Assembly (NCBI RefSeq): GCF_016469335.1
Contig: NZ_CP059888.1
Location: 1,674,001-1,738,000, forward strand
Source: Flocculibacter collagenilyticus
Lineage (GTDB): Bacteria > Pseudomonadota > Gammaproteobacteria > Enterobacterales > Alteromonadaceae
Direction of reading: 5' to 3'
Length of the DNA: 64,000 bases
Shown here: piece by piece, positions 32,560-41,704 of the stretch
How positions within the stretch are numbered: the first letter of the stretch is position 1
Layout of the letters: every line of letters starts with the position of its first letter
Made by a program: the position numbers and the translations under genes
The notes under the pieces: generated by a model
Told to the model about the DNA's origin: nothing
Database searches by the model: none
What the model saw: only the letters and a program-made list of their open reading frames with translations

Positions 32560-34797
32560 ATGAATAATAAACATAAAGTTCAAAATATTAGTCGTAGAAA
32601 CTTTTTAAAAGCAACAGGAATAACCACGGGTGGGCTGGTATTAGGAGTAGGATTACCTAGTTGGATGCCAGCATGGGCAGAGCAATATGACTCGTTGCAT
32701 AAACTTAATTTATTTATCCAGATCAGCCCCGACAATACGGTTTATATTATTGCTCATCGTTCAGAAATGGGGCAAGGCATCAGAACTGGTTTACCGCAAA
32801 TTGTGGCTGATGAAATGGAGGCAGATTGGCAAAAAGTAAAAATTATTCAAGGGCAAAGCAATAAAGCGTTCGGTAGCCAAAATACCGATGGTTCGCGCAG
32901 TGTAAGACGATTTTATACAAAAATGCGAGAGATGGGTGCGGTCGCAAGACATATGCTGGAACAAGCGGCAGCTAATCAATGGCAGGTGCATGTTGATGAG
33001 TGCGAAGCAAGTAACCACGTTGTTAAACACAGGCCAACAGGCAAACGTTTTAGCTTTGGCGAACTTGCAGAAACGGCTGCTAAGTTACCTATGCCAAAGT
33101 CTGAGCAAATAATTTTAAAAAATGAATCTAAATTTAAATATATTGGTAAGCCAATAAAAATTGTTGATTTACCAAACATTACCAGCGGCAATACGCAGTT
33201 TGGCGTGGATGTACAGTTACCAAATATGCTTTACGCTTCTATTGCGCGAACACCTGTAACAGGAGGGGCTGTGGCTTCTTTTGATAAAAAAGAAGCCATG
33301 AAAGTGGCAGGCGTTAGCCATGTAATTGAAATGCCAAATTATGAAGGTGCACCGTTATTTAACTCGGTTGCCGGAGTGGCTGTTGTCGCCAATAACACAT
33401 GGAGCGCAATGGAAGGAGTCAAAAAATTAAATATAAAATGGGAAAACCCAATAGCCGATAACGCCAAACATAGTTCAGATGAGTATTTAAACATTATTAC
33501 CAAAAATGCGCAGGCCGCTGGAAAGGTAAGCAGAAGCAAAGGGGATGTGAAGGAAGCGCTATCGCAAGCAGCCAATACTATCGACGCCACTTATACGGCT
33601 CCCTATTTAGCACATGCGACTATGGAGCCGCCCATGGCAACGGCGAACTTTGATGGCAAGAAGTTAGAAATATGGGCATGTACGCAAAACCCACAAGGTG
33701 TACAAGAATTCATTGCAGGTAAATTAGGTTTAGAACCAGAAAATATCGTGATCAACATTACTTTATTGGGTGGTGGGTTTGGTCGAAAGTCTAAACATGA
33801 CTTTTCGGTTGAAGCTGCTCGATTAGCGATGCAATTGAAGCGCCCTGTTAAAGTTGTATGGTCTCGAGAAGACGACATTCAGCACGATTATTATCACTCT
33901 ATCAGTGCGCAATATTACAAAGCGGGCTTAAACCAAAATAACGATGTAACAGCGTGGTTGCAGCGAACAGCATTCCCGTCTATAGCCAGTACATTTGAGC
34001 AAGGCGCAAATATGCCAGCAGACTTCGAATTGGGGCTAGGTTTTGGCAATACACCAATCGGTGTACAGAACTTACAATGCGAGAAATGTGAAGCACCAGC
34101 ACACATTCGTATTGGCTGGTTAAGATCTGTCTCTAATATTCAACATGCTTTTGGTTTAGGTAGTTTCGTAGATGAAATTGCGCGCTATAAAAAGCAACCG
34201 CCCCAACAAACATGGATAGAGTTATTAGGTAGTGATGACTTTGACCCAAATGCAGAAGGGTTTAAATACAATAATAAAGACTATCCGCTAGATAAAAATA
34301 GAATCAAAAAAGTACTCGATAAAGCCATCAAAACATCAGGCTTTAGTCAAAACAACAAAAAGGGAGAAGGATGGGGCGTGTCGGTACATTATAGCTTTTA
34401 CTCTTATGTTGCCGTTGCCTCAAAAGTCAGATTGGAAAATAACCAAGTTACAGTGCTGGAGATGCATTGTGTTAGCGATGTAGGGCAAATGGTTAATCCT
34501 GATCGGGTACATTCACAAATGGAAGGCGCAATGATTTTCGGCTTAAGTGCTGCACTTATGGGAGAAATATCGGTAAAAGATGGACGTGTAACCCAATCAA
34601 ACTTCCACGACTATCCTATCTTAAGAATGAATCAATGCCCTGATATTCATATAGAACTAATGCCCAGCAAGCAAGTACCAACGGGTGTGGGTGAGCCCGG
34701 CGTTCCACCCGTAGCGCCAAGTATTACCAATGCCATTGTAGATGCTGGTGGTATGCGAATTCGCGACCTACCTGTTAATAAGCATTATGGTGTTTAG
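32560..34797 (+). CDS. Tat-exported molybdopterin subunit (IorB/aldehyde dehydrogenase type)
   Basis: 745 residues from ATG 32560 (AGGA 9 bases upstream; TTG 32554 possible). A twin-arginine signal is present (ISRRNFLKATG, hydrophobic stretch, cleavage near PAWA), so the enzyme is periplasmic; the 2Fe-2S partner is probably carried along. Xanthine oxidase family features are HRSEMGQGIRTGLPQIVADE, LLGGGFGRKSKHDF and the C-terminal GVGEPGVPPVAPSITNAI with the catalytic Glu. The domain layout (no FAD subunit, Tat signal) is that of isoquinoline 1-oxidoreductase and membrane aldehyde dehydrogenases. The natural substrate is unknown. Confidence 0.9.
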   Translation: MNNKHKVQNISRRNFLKATGITTGGLVLGVGLPSWMPAWAEQYDSLHKLNLFIQISPDNTVYIIAHRSEMGQGIRTGLPQIVADEMEADWQKVKIIQGQSNKAFGSQNTDGSRSVRRFYTKMREMGAVARHMLEQAAANQWQVHVDECEASNHVVKHRPTGKRFSFGELAETAAKLPMPKSEQIILKNESKFKYIGKPIKIVDLPNITSGNTQFGVDVQLPNMLYASIARTPVTGGAVASFDKKEAMKVAGVSHVIEMPNYEGAPLFNSVAGVAVVANNTWSAMEGVKKLNIKWENPIADNAKHSSDEYLNIITKNAQAAGKVSRSKGDVKEALSQAANTIDATYTAPYLAHATMEPPMATANFDGKKLEIWACTQNPQGVQEFIAGKLGLEPENIVINITLLGGGFGRKSKHDFSVEAARLAMQLKRPVKVVWSREDDIQHDYYHSISAQYYKAGLNQNNDVTAWLQRTAFPSIASTFEQGANMPADFELGLGFGNTPIGVQNLQCEKCEAPAHIRIGWLRSVSNIQHAFGLGSFVDEIARYKKQPPQQTWIELLGSDDFDPNAEGFKYNNKDYPLDKNRIKKVLDKAIKTSGFSQNNKKGEGWGVSVHYSFYSYVAVASKVRLENNQVTVLEMHCVSDVGQMVNPDRVHSQMEGAMIFGLSAALMGEISVKDGRVTQSNFHDYPILRMNQCPDIHIELMPSKQVPTGVGEPGVPPVAPSITNAIVDAGGMRIRDLPVNKHYGV

Positions 34798-34977
34798 GGC
34801 AGTGTTGTCACTAAGAAACAAATGCTGATTAAGATTTGTGATAGATAAATTGCTCAAGTAGCCATCATATCGTGGAGGCGATTAGAAGGCACTATAAAAT
34901 ACTTGAGCTTAATTTTGATACTAGCATTTAAATAAAACGAAATCGGGTATCACATCATCAAATAATGTACTGGTAAA

Positions 34978-35418
34978 TCAATCCTGCACAAACTCCAACT
35001 CAGGATCTACCACTAAACGGCCAATCATGGCTTCTCTACCAAGTAACATTAAATAACTCATGCTGGAGCGGTCGGTGAGTGTTACTTGGATTTCCCATTT
35101 TTCTTCGCCAATTACAATATCTGTCAAAATGGTGTAGCGGTGTTCAATTTGGCCGTTAGAGCTTTTTATGGTCTTTTCAGTAAGAACTTCTGCTTCTCTT
35201 CTTTCAACCTGTGAAACATTATGAACATCAGGGTGAATATCAAATGATATCCAGCGTCTTTGTTCTTTAAAAAATTCGGTAATGTTATCAACATGTAAGG
35301 AAGATGTGGCAGCGCCAGTATCGATACGAGTGTCTAAATGTTCAATATTTAGTAGTGGTAAATCGCAATGCTCAAGCGCACCAACTAATAATTTAGAATT
35401 TATTTTTTTCATTTGCAT
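34978..35418 (-). CDS. RimB-like retropepsin-type protease
   Basis: 146 residues. The putative aspartic protease motif is [17 protein letters not shown] (DTGA near residue 32), of the family often annotated ATP-dependent zinc protease, which includes Pseudomonas RimB. Homologues lie beside rimK and are reported to influence poly-glutamate tail formation on ribosomal protein S6. Here it is divergent from rimK with a 125-bp gap. The ending [19 protein letters not shown] is typical. A catalytic role in trimming glutamate tails is inference. Confidence 0.8.
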   Translation of the reverse strand: MQMKKINSKLLVGALEHCDLPLLNIEHLDTRIDTGAATSSLHVDNITEFFKEQRRWISFDIHPDVHNVSQVERREAEVLTEKTIKSSNGQIEHRYTILTDIVIGEEKWEIQVTLTDRSSMSYLMLLGREAMIGRLVVDPELEFVQD

Positions 35419-35543
35419 TCCATCTAAAACACGTCACACTCAATAGTGCCGCTATTATTAAGCGTATGATATATATTTGTTTATCTTTTCTAATAAGCGT
35501 TGTATATAGTAGGCCAAAATTAGCTAACTATAAAGGATCTAAA

Positions 35544-36449
35544 ATGAAAATCGCAATTTTATCCCGTAATAAAAATTTATATTCTACAAAGCGCTTAGTT
35601 GAGGCTGCGAAAGAACGAGGCCATGAAGTAGATGTTATTGACACACTTCATTGCTACATGGATATAACGAGTAGTAAACCAACGGTTAGGTATAAAGGTG
35701 AGGCACTACCAAAATATGACGCGATTATTCCTCGCATTGGTGCATCGGTAACTTTTTACGGTACGTCTGTTGTGCGTCAATTTGAAATGATGGGTACTTT
35801 CAGCATTAATGAGTCTGTTGCGATTAGCCGTTCGCGCGATAAGTTACGCTCTATGCAATTGTTGTCGAGAAAAGGAGTTGGCTTACCGCGTACAGGTTTT
35901 GCAAACGAGCCAGATAACGTTAAAGATTTAATAAAAAATGTGGGTGGCGCACCTGTAGTGATTAAGCTACTTGAGGGAACACAAGGAATTGGTGTAGTAC
36001 TTGCGGATACTGCAAAAGCGGCCGAAAGTATTATTGAGGCTTTTATGGGGCTAAGTGCAAACATCTTGGTTCAAGAGTACATTAAAGAAGCGGGTGGTGC
36101 CGATATTCGTTGTTTGGTTGTTGGTGAAAAAGTGGTTGCCGCGATGAAACGACAAGCAGCTGAGGGTGAGTTCCGTTCTAATTTACACCGTGGTGGTACG
36201 GCTGAAATTGTAAGGCTAACAAAAGAAGAGCGGGCCACAGCAGTGAATGCTGCTAAGGTGATGGGGCTGAATTTCTGCGGTGTTGATATTTTACGTTCGT
36301 CTCGCGGTCCTGTGGTAATGGAAGTTAATTCATCTCCAGGCTTAGAAGGTATTGAAACGTCAACAGGTAAAGATGTAGCAGGCATGGTATGTGAGTTTTT
36401 AGAAAAGAATGCTAAACCTAACAAGAATAAAACTAAAGGTAAGGGATAA
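35544..36449 (+). CDS. rimK: RimK, ribosomal protein S6 modification glutamate ligase
   Basis: 301 residues from ATG 35544 with AAAGGAT upstream; the frame is open back to 35466 but the normal N-terminus is [18 protein letters not shown]-grasp ligase that adds glutamates to the C-terminus of ribosomal protein S6 (and can make poly-alpha-glutamate). Family blocks present: [74 protein letters not shown] and [13 protein letters not shown]. It is followed after 2 bases by an AstE-like gene. Confidence 0.95.
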   Translation: MKIAILSRNKNLYSTKRLVEAAKERGHEVDVIDTLHCYMDITSSKPTVRYKGEALPKYDAIIPRIGASVTFYGTSVVRQFEMMGTFSINESVAISRSRDKLRSMQLLSRKGVGLPRTGFANEPDNVKDLIKNVGGAPVVIKLLEGTQGIGVVLADTAKAAESIIEAFMGLSANILVQEYIKEAGGADIRCLVVGEKVVAAMKRQAAEGEFRSNLHRGGTAEIVRLTKEERATAVNAAKVMGLNFCGVDILRSSRGPVVMEVNSSPGLEGIETSTGKDVAGMVCEFLEKNAKPNKNKTKGKG

Positions 36450-36451
36450 TA

Positions 36452-37459
36452 ATGACTGATGATCTCGTCATTGCTGGTCATACATTTAAAGTTGGTGAAA
36501 CGAAACAGGTTAAGTTACCTGTAGCCAAAACGTATACCGATACTGAAGTATCTATTCCGTTGCACGTGGTCAGGGGTAAAAAACCAGGGCCTGTCTTTTT
36601 TATAAGTGCAGCAATCCACGGTGACGAGCTTAACGGCATTGAAATTGTTAGGCGAATTATTCAATCTAAATCGATAAAACGATTAAAAGGCACGCTGATT
36701 GCTGTGCCTATGGTGAATGTATACGGTGTGTTAAACCAAAGCCGTTATTTACCAGATAGACGTGATCTAAATAGAAGCTTTCCGGGATCTGGCAAAGGTT
36801 CTTTAGCGGGCAGGTTGGCTAATTTCTTCTTAAAAGAAATAGTTGAGAAGTGTGATTACGGTATCGACTTACACACAGGTGCAATCCATCGTAGTAATTT
36901 GCCTCAAATACGAGCAAATTTAAAAGATGATGAAACGTTAGCAATGGCAAAAGAATTTGGTGTGCCAGTATTGCTAAATTCAGACTTAAGAGATGGCTCG
37001 TTACGCCAATCAGCGCTGGAATCAGGCACAAAGATTTTATTGTATGAAGCAGGAGAAGCACTGCGTTTTGATGAATTTTCCATTCGTGCAGGTGTAAAAG
37101 GCGTCAAGCATGTATTGGCTCACCTTGGTATGATTACAAAGCGTTCCAAAAAAGTACCTACCGACCCATTCATTGCTGATTCTAGCCAATGGATTCGTGC
37201 CGGCACTAGCGGGTTAGTGCTCGATAAGAAGCACTTGGGAGATAGGGTTGATAAAGGACAAGTACTAGCAGAAATTGGCGATGCATTTGGTAATAAATTA
37301 GATGAAGTTAAGTCTAAATATGAAGGCATCATAATTGGTAAACAAAATATTCCATTAGTACAAGAAGGCGATGCCATGTTCCACGTTGCCTATTTTGATA
37401 ACCATGTAGAGGTGGCAGAGCACATAGAGCTGTTACAAGACTTCCACTCGCCTGAGTAA
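36452..37459 (+). CDS. Succinylglutamate desuccinylase/aspartoacylase-like deacylase
   Basis: 335 residues. M14-like AstE/AspA fold: zinc ligands in ISAAIHGDELNGIEIVRR (H-x2-E) and a later His in YGIDLHTGAIHR, with the substrate Arg region RYLPDRRDLNRSFPGSG. The C-terminal part (about 230-335) is beta-rich with a lipoyl-like barrel (GLVLDKKHLGDRVDKGQVLAEI). The gene sits two bases behind rimK, an arrangement seen in many gammaproteobacteria. A role in releasing an acyl group or in glutamate-tail metabolism is inferred from context only. Confidence 0.85.
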   Translation: MTDDLVIAGHTFKVGETKQVKLPVAKTYTDTEVSIPLHVVRGKKPGPVFFISAAIHGDELNGIEIVRRIIQSKSIKRLKGTLIAVPMVNVYGVLNQSRYLPDRRDLNRSFPGSGKGSLAGRLANFFLKEIVEKCDYGIDLHTGAIHRSNLPQIRANLKDDETLAMAKEFGVPVLLNSDLRDGSLRQSALESGTKILLYEAGEALRFDEFSIRAGVKGVKHVLAHLGMITKRSKKVPTDPFIADSSQWIRAGTSGLVLDKKHLGDRVDKGQVLAEIGDAFGNKLDEVKSKYEGIIIGKQNIPLVQEGDAMFHVAYFDNHVEVAEHIELLQDFHSPE

Positions 37460-37502
37460 AGCTGAGTTAAATTTGCTCATCAGGTTGTAAGTATTTGATT
37501 TA

Positions 37503-37534
37503 AATTGCCTCAAACTGGATTTTTGGGGCAAATT
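37503..37534 (+). terminator. Possible terminator after the rimK operon
   Basis: AAATTGCCTCAA and TTGGGGCAAATTT form an inverted repeat of about 12 bp with a G-U pair around a 7-9-base loop. The T run after it is short, so this is a moderate candidate. Confidence 0.45.
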
Positions 37535-37637
37535 TATGTTTAGATGGGGTTAATATTTTTGGTTGAGTGGCTATTAGGTTAACACAGCCTAACTTCTCGT
37601 TTTCTTCAAATACAATAATAAAGGTTTTATCCGATTT

Positions 37638-40535
37638 ATGTTTCGTAGACTATTAGTTGCCATTTTCCTCTCGCTTTGTGTATTTCTGATTTTATTGACT
37701 GCCATTACCCCTTCCTTAGTGGTTTATTTTGCAGACGATCATCTATCGCAACAAAACTTACAATTAGACGTAAAAGAGTTACGGTTAAACCCTATTACCT
37801 TGGAGCTGTCGGCAAAACAAATCAAAATTACGCCATTAAATGCAACAGGGCCTGATCAAGATAAACCTTATTTAAAAATAACCAACTTTAATGCAGCGAT
37901 ATTAGCGCAAGAGCTGCTAAATAAACGCTTGGTAATAGAACAGATAAACTTGTCGGATAGTATTATCGAGATAAAAGAAGATATTAGCGAGGTTATAGAT
38001 ACAACAGCAGACGAAACTGATATTGAGCCCACTTCCCATTGGTTAATTGCGGGTTATCAAATACCCACTGCAACGGAAAAAGAACCTATTGAGGAAACGC
38101 CTACTCCTTCATTCATCAATGAATGGCGTTTTCATCTTTCAAAATTATTGTTCGACGATGTTGATATTCGCATCATTAAAGACGGCAGAACGAACAATAT
38201 CTCGATAGATGCATTTGAGGTAAGTAAATTTTCGTTAAGTATTTTAAACGAACAAACAAAGTTTAGCGGTACGATAAATTTAAAAGCCTTGGTTGAAAAA
38301 AATCCGATTGATATGGATATAAAGCTTGCTCAAAGAGGGGAGGAGCTAACCGCTGAAATCGACATTAAACAATTCGACTTAGACTTTAATACACTTAAGC
38401 CCTATTTATTAGAGCAACCATTTACGCTTCAAGGATTGTTGTCTAGTAAGGCGTATCTTGTTGTAAATAAAAAGAAAGACATTATTACAGCAGAATTAAG
38501 TCGTGGAAAGTTTGATGTTGTAAATTTAGACACTTCATTTAAAGAGCAATCTACAAATTCAGATTATGGGTTACAGCTTGCGAATGCTTCGATTAATGTT
38601 GAGAGTTTAAATACGCAGTTCGAAAATGAGAAACTGCAAATTTTACACAGCGAAATTGCACTCACCACTCAAGAAGGTTTAGCACTATTAAAAAACACAG
38701 GTGACTTAATTGCTAAGTGGAACAGTATCAATATTCCTAGCACGCAATTTGTAATGCGTGAACAACCTACCGTCTCGTCGGCAAAAATTATAGTTGAAGG
38801 GCTAATTGCGTCGCAAACAGCCAGCCACATTTCAAAACAGAATCAACTTAGCCAGCAACAATCAAATACCAACGAATTGCCTAAAGTAACCAAAAAGGGC
38901 TTAGCAGAAAAATTACCTAATTTAGTAAAAAGCCTAACTAAACTTGGTAGCAAAAAAGAGGAAGGGCAGGCTTTAAGCGAACAACAGCTAAATGAAAAGA
39001 AAAGTACTAACGATTCTGATGAGCAAAAACAGCAGTTAGCACAAGCGACAACCGTTGTTGATCCAAAAACCACCCCCGCATTGTTAAAATTAAACACATT
39101 ATCAATAGAGAATATTAATTTTGTGGAAAACAGCTTATCGATTGAAGATGTTGCATTGTCGGACGCACAAACCAATTTATTTTTAGATAAAGAACAACAG
39201 CTCTCTACGCTTATTGCATTTAGTAATGCGAAATCGGCTAAGCAAGATAACTCGGCAAACGATGCTGTTGATACTAGTGCTTCGGACGCCATTACTTCAG
39301 GCGATACTATCTCAGACAGTACTATCTCAAACAGCACTATCTCAGACAACACCACATCAAGTAGCACTGCGCTTGAAGCTAAAGCGACGTCTAAAGATAC
39401 CGCGTTAAATAAGAATGCACCCAAACGTGATGAAAACCAAGCACAGCAAGTAGCCGAGCCTGACGTTGTTACCGCTAAAAACGAGAATAATAACAACGAG
39501 CTTACGGTGTTTGTGGGTAAAATAAGATTATTAGATAAGTATGCGCTGCATATTAAAGACCGCTCTGTAAGCCCAACATTCAATAAAATATTTAATATTA
39601 ATACGCTGCAAGTTGAACACTTAAGCACTATTGCAACCCCTCAACCAATTACATTAATAACCAGTGGTACAGCTGGTAAATACAGTCGTTTTAACATTTC
39701 AGCAAGCACGCCTAGCTTGCAGTCAACCGACTCTTTTAACATTGATGGAGAAATAAAAGAATTAGCGCTTAACTCACTTTCAGGTTACTTAAGCAAAGCA
39801 TTAGGGTTTGATGTTAAAACAGGTGAAATTGATTTAAACATTAACCTAGTAACCAAAAAAGGGCAGTTAGATGGCGAAGCAATCGTCGCGCTGCGCGGTA
39901 TGCAGTTTGATGCAGTAGAAGATCAACAAACCAACATCGTTACTGAAAATAGCGCAATGCCTTTTAATATGGCGCTGGCTCAACTTGCAGACAAACGAGG
40001 AAATCTGGAACTAGAAATTCCACTCAGCGGTGATTTATCATCACCAAGTTTTGGTATGTCGAGTTTTATTGGCTTAGTGACTAAAAAAGCCGTCATGGAG
40101 AGCACCAAAAGTTATTTAATGCAAACCTTTGTACCTTATGCCAATGTTATTTCTGTAGCATTAATGGCTAGCGATCACCTATTAAAAGTTACTGTAAACG
40201 ACTTAGCCTATAAACCCGCACAAGTTATTATTGATGAAGATGAGCAACAAGCATTCGTCGATGAGTTTCGTGCATTAATGCAGAAAAAGAAAAAGCTACA
40301 AGCACAAGTTTGCCCAATTGTGTCTACTTCCGACTTAGGCAACAATTCAAACATCAATGAAGGCAAACTAGATGATGAGCAAAAGGACGAATTAAGAGAG
40401 CTAGGACTGCAACGAGCGTATCATTTTATTGATGCAGTTATTGAAGATACCGATATTAGCTCAAGCCGAATGATTGTTTGCACACCAAAAATCAAAAGTG
40501 ATATTAAGCCAGTATTAAGTTTTGAGTTTAAATAA
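37638..40535 (+). CDS. Large AsmA-like DUF748 envelope protein
   Basis: 965 residues. An N-terminal membrane anchor (LLVAIFLSLCVFLILLTAI) is followed by alternating beta segments typical of the AsmA/YhdP/TamB superfamily: LQLDVKELRLNPITLELSAK at the start, FNLDVNTLKPYL-type repeats, and a C-terminal DUF748 block (GLVTKKAVMESTKSYL). Such proteins bridge the periplasm and help lipid transport to the outer membrane. Residues about 390-620 are a low-complexity insert rich in Gln, Ser, Thr and Asp, containing four 5-residue repeats. Apparently monocistronic. Confidence 0.8.
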   Translation: MFRRLLVAIFLSLCVFLILLTAITPSLVVYFADDHLSQQNLQLDVKELRLNPITLELSAKQIKITPLNATGPDQDKPYLKITNFNAAILAQELLNKRLVIEQINLSDSIIEIKEDISEVIDTTADETDIEPTSHWLIAGYQIPTATEKEPIEETPTPSFINEWRFHLSKLLFDDVDIRIIKDGRTNNISIDAFEVSKFSLSILNEQTKFSGTINLKALVEKNPIDMDIKLAQRGEELTAEIDIKQFDLDFNTLKPYLLEQPFTLQGLLSSKAYLVVNKKKDIITAELSRGKFDVVNLDTSFKEQSTNSDYGLQLANASINVESLNTQFENEKLQILHSEIALTTQEGLALLKNTGDLIAKWNSINIPSTQFVMREQPTVSSAKIIVEGLIASQTASHISKQNQLSQQQSNTNELPKVTKKGLAEKLPNLVKSLTKLGSKKEEGQALSEQQLNEKKSTNDSDEQKQQLAQATTVVDPKTTPALLKLNTLSIENINFVENSLSIEDVALSDAQTNLFLDKEQQLSTLIAFSNAKSAKQDNSANDAVDTSASDAITSGDTISDSTISNSTISDNTTSSSTALEAKATSKDTALNKNAPKRDENQAQQVAEPDVVTAKNENNNNELTVFVGKIRLLDKYALHIKDRSVSPTFNKIFNINTLQVEHLSTIATPQPITLITSGTAGKYSRFNISASTPSLQSTDSFNIDGEIKELALNSLSGYLSKALGFDVKTGEIDLNINLVTKKGQLDGEAIVALRGMQFDAVEDQQTNIVTENSAMPFNMALAQLADKRGNLELEIPLSGDLSSPSFGMSSFIGLVTKKAVMESTKSYLMQTFVPYANVISVALMASDHLLKVTVNDLAYKPAQVIIDEDEQQAFVDEFRALMQKKKKLQAQVCPIVSTSDLGNNSNINEGKLDDEQKDELRELGLQRAYHFIDAVIEDTDISSSRMIVCTPKIKSDIKPVLSFEFK
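39306..39365 (+). repeat. 15-bp tandem repeat inside the DUF748 gene
   Basis: ACTATCTCAGACAGT, ACTATCTCAAACAGC, ACTATCTCAGACAAC and a degenerate ACCACATCAAGTAGC follow each other in frame, encoding TISDS, TISNS, TISDN, TTSSS. In-frame copy number can change without breaking the gene. Confidence 0.75.
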
Positions 40536-40681
40536 CACGTTAAATAAAACGGTAAAAGGCACAATGGAATATGCGGTGTAATTGACAGATTCAGTTACAG
40601 TTCAAACTTGTTAGTTGTTGTTGAATCTATTACAGTTTATACGCTGTTGAAACGCATTGTTTCAAATAAATGGAGATTAAT

Positions 40682-40924
40682 ATGGGTATATTATTGGAAT
40701 TTATCCCAAGCTTATTTACCGTGCTAGCATTTGATTTTTTGTTTTATGTAACTGGCTCAATTATTTTGCGCGTTGTTAGTTTTGGCTTGTATAAATCTAA
40801 AATACACGGTTATGAAGAATTTAAAGAGCTAAAAACAAAATCGAGTAAAGCCTTAACACTGAAATATATTATTGGCGCTTTATTTTATGTGCTAGCTATT
40901 GTTGTAATTGTCATGCTCAATTAA
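40682..40924 (+). CDS. Small two-helix membrane protein
   Basis: 80 residues from ATG 40682 with GGAG 7 bases upstream; ATG 40670 would add four residues. Two hydrophobic helices (FIPSLFTVLAFDFLFYVTGSII and IIGALFYVLAIVVIVML) flank a basic, charged loop. No family is recognised. It stands alone between the DUF748 gene and another hypothetical gene. Confidence 0.6.
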   Translation: MGILLEFIPSLFTVLAFDFLFYVTGSIILRVVSFGLYKSKIHGYEEFKELKTKSSKALTLKYIIGALFYVLAIVVIVMLN

Positions 40925-41049
40925 GCACTATCCCAAATACAATGAATGGTGTGTGCAGTTGTATGGTTATATTAGAGAGAGTTTTGCGGGCCTAAGACTC
41001 TACAATGGTAAGAAATAAGCTTAAAAGCATCTTTAGGAATTTATAATGC

Positions 41050-41547
41050 ATGAAAATTAAACACCTTAACTCGGGATTTATTATAGCTCTCCTAGGGGTT
41101 TTAGGTTCTTTAGCGTTGGCGATTTTTCAGTACAGTGCAACTCAAGATCAAAAGTTGAAGGATTTTGAAAAACAAAGGAAGGAAGAAGCATATAAGTCAT
41201 TGATTTATTCGCTTAACGGTTTTTATGGTGAATTGAGCAACTGCCTTTCTGAGTCAGAAATACATAAATTACGTTTTGATTTTTCGAACCAAATGGATAA
41301 TTGTTGGTTATATTGCTCTGATGAAATTGTATACAAAACTCAAGAGTTAATTAATGCTATAGCAAATAATGCCCCCGAAATAGAGCAATCAAGAATTAGA
41401 GACGAGGTATTTGTTGCTATGCGGAGAGAGTTTAAGCCAAAGACCAAATTAAAAGCAAATGAGTATGTTCGCCTAAATCCTGTGAAGCCTGATATGAAAA
41501 AATGTAATCTTCGTTTAGTAAATGGAAAAGTCGAAAGTAAAACTTGA
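41050..41547 (+). CDS. Hypothetical single-pass membrane protein
   Basis: 165 residues from ATG 41050. One N-terminal helix (FIIALLGVLGSLALAIF) is followed by a coiled-coil stretch (DQKLKDFEKQRKEEAYKSL) and a soluble domain with three cysteines (LSNCLSES, NCWLYCSDE). The topology suggests a cytosolic or periplasmic helical domain tethered to the membrane. No family is recognised. It precedes the DUF6119-type gene by 157 bases and may belong to the same accessory segment. Confidence 0.55.
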   Translation: MKIKHLNSGFIIALLGVLGSLALAIFQYSATQDQKLKDFEKQRKEEAYKSLIYSLNGFYGELSNCLSESEIHKLRFDFSNQMDNCWLYCSDEIVYKTQELINAIANNAPEIEQSRIRDEVFVAMRREFKPKTKLKANEYVRLNPVKPDMKKCNLRLVNGKVESKT

Positions 41548-41704
41548 GATTGTAGAAATATGGACTGTTGCCCCTGAAATTGTAGCTTGTGAACTTGGAT
41601 TCACAAGTCAGGCATTTATCACGACAAAAACTATATGAATCTTAATATCAATTCAGATGTTATGAGAGATTGACTGCTTATTACATGGTTCAGAGAGGAA
41701 TTAA

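Noticed and set aside
38843-39628. 261-codon open frame on the minus strand
   Set aside because: Lies inside the DUF748 gene; its Ser/Leu/Val/Cys-rich product mirrors the low-complexity repeat of the real gene and has no start context.
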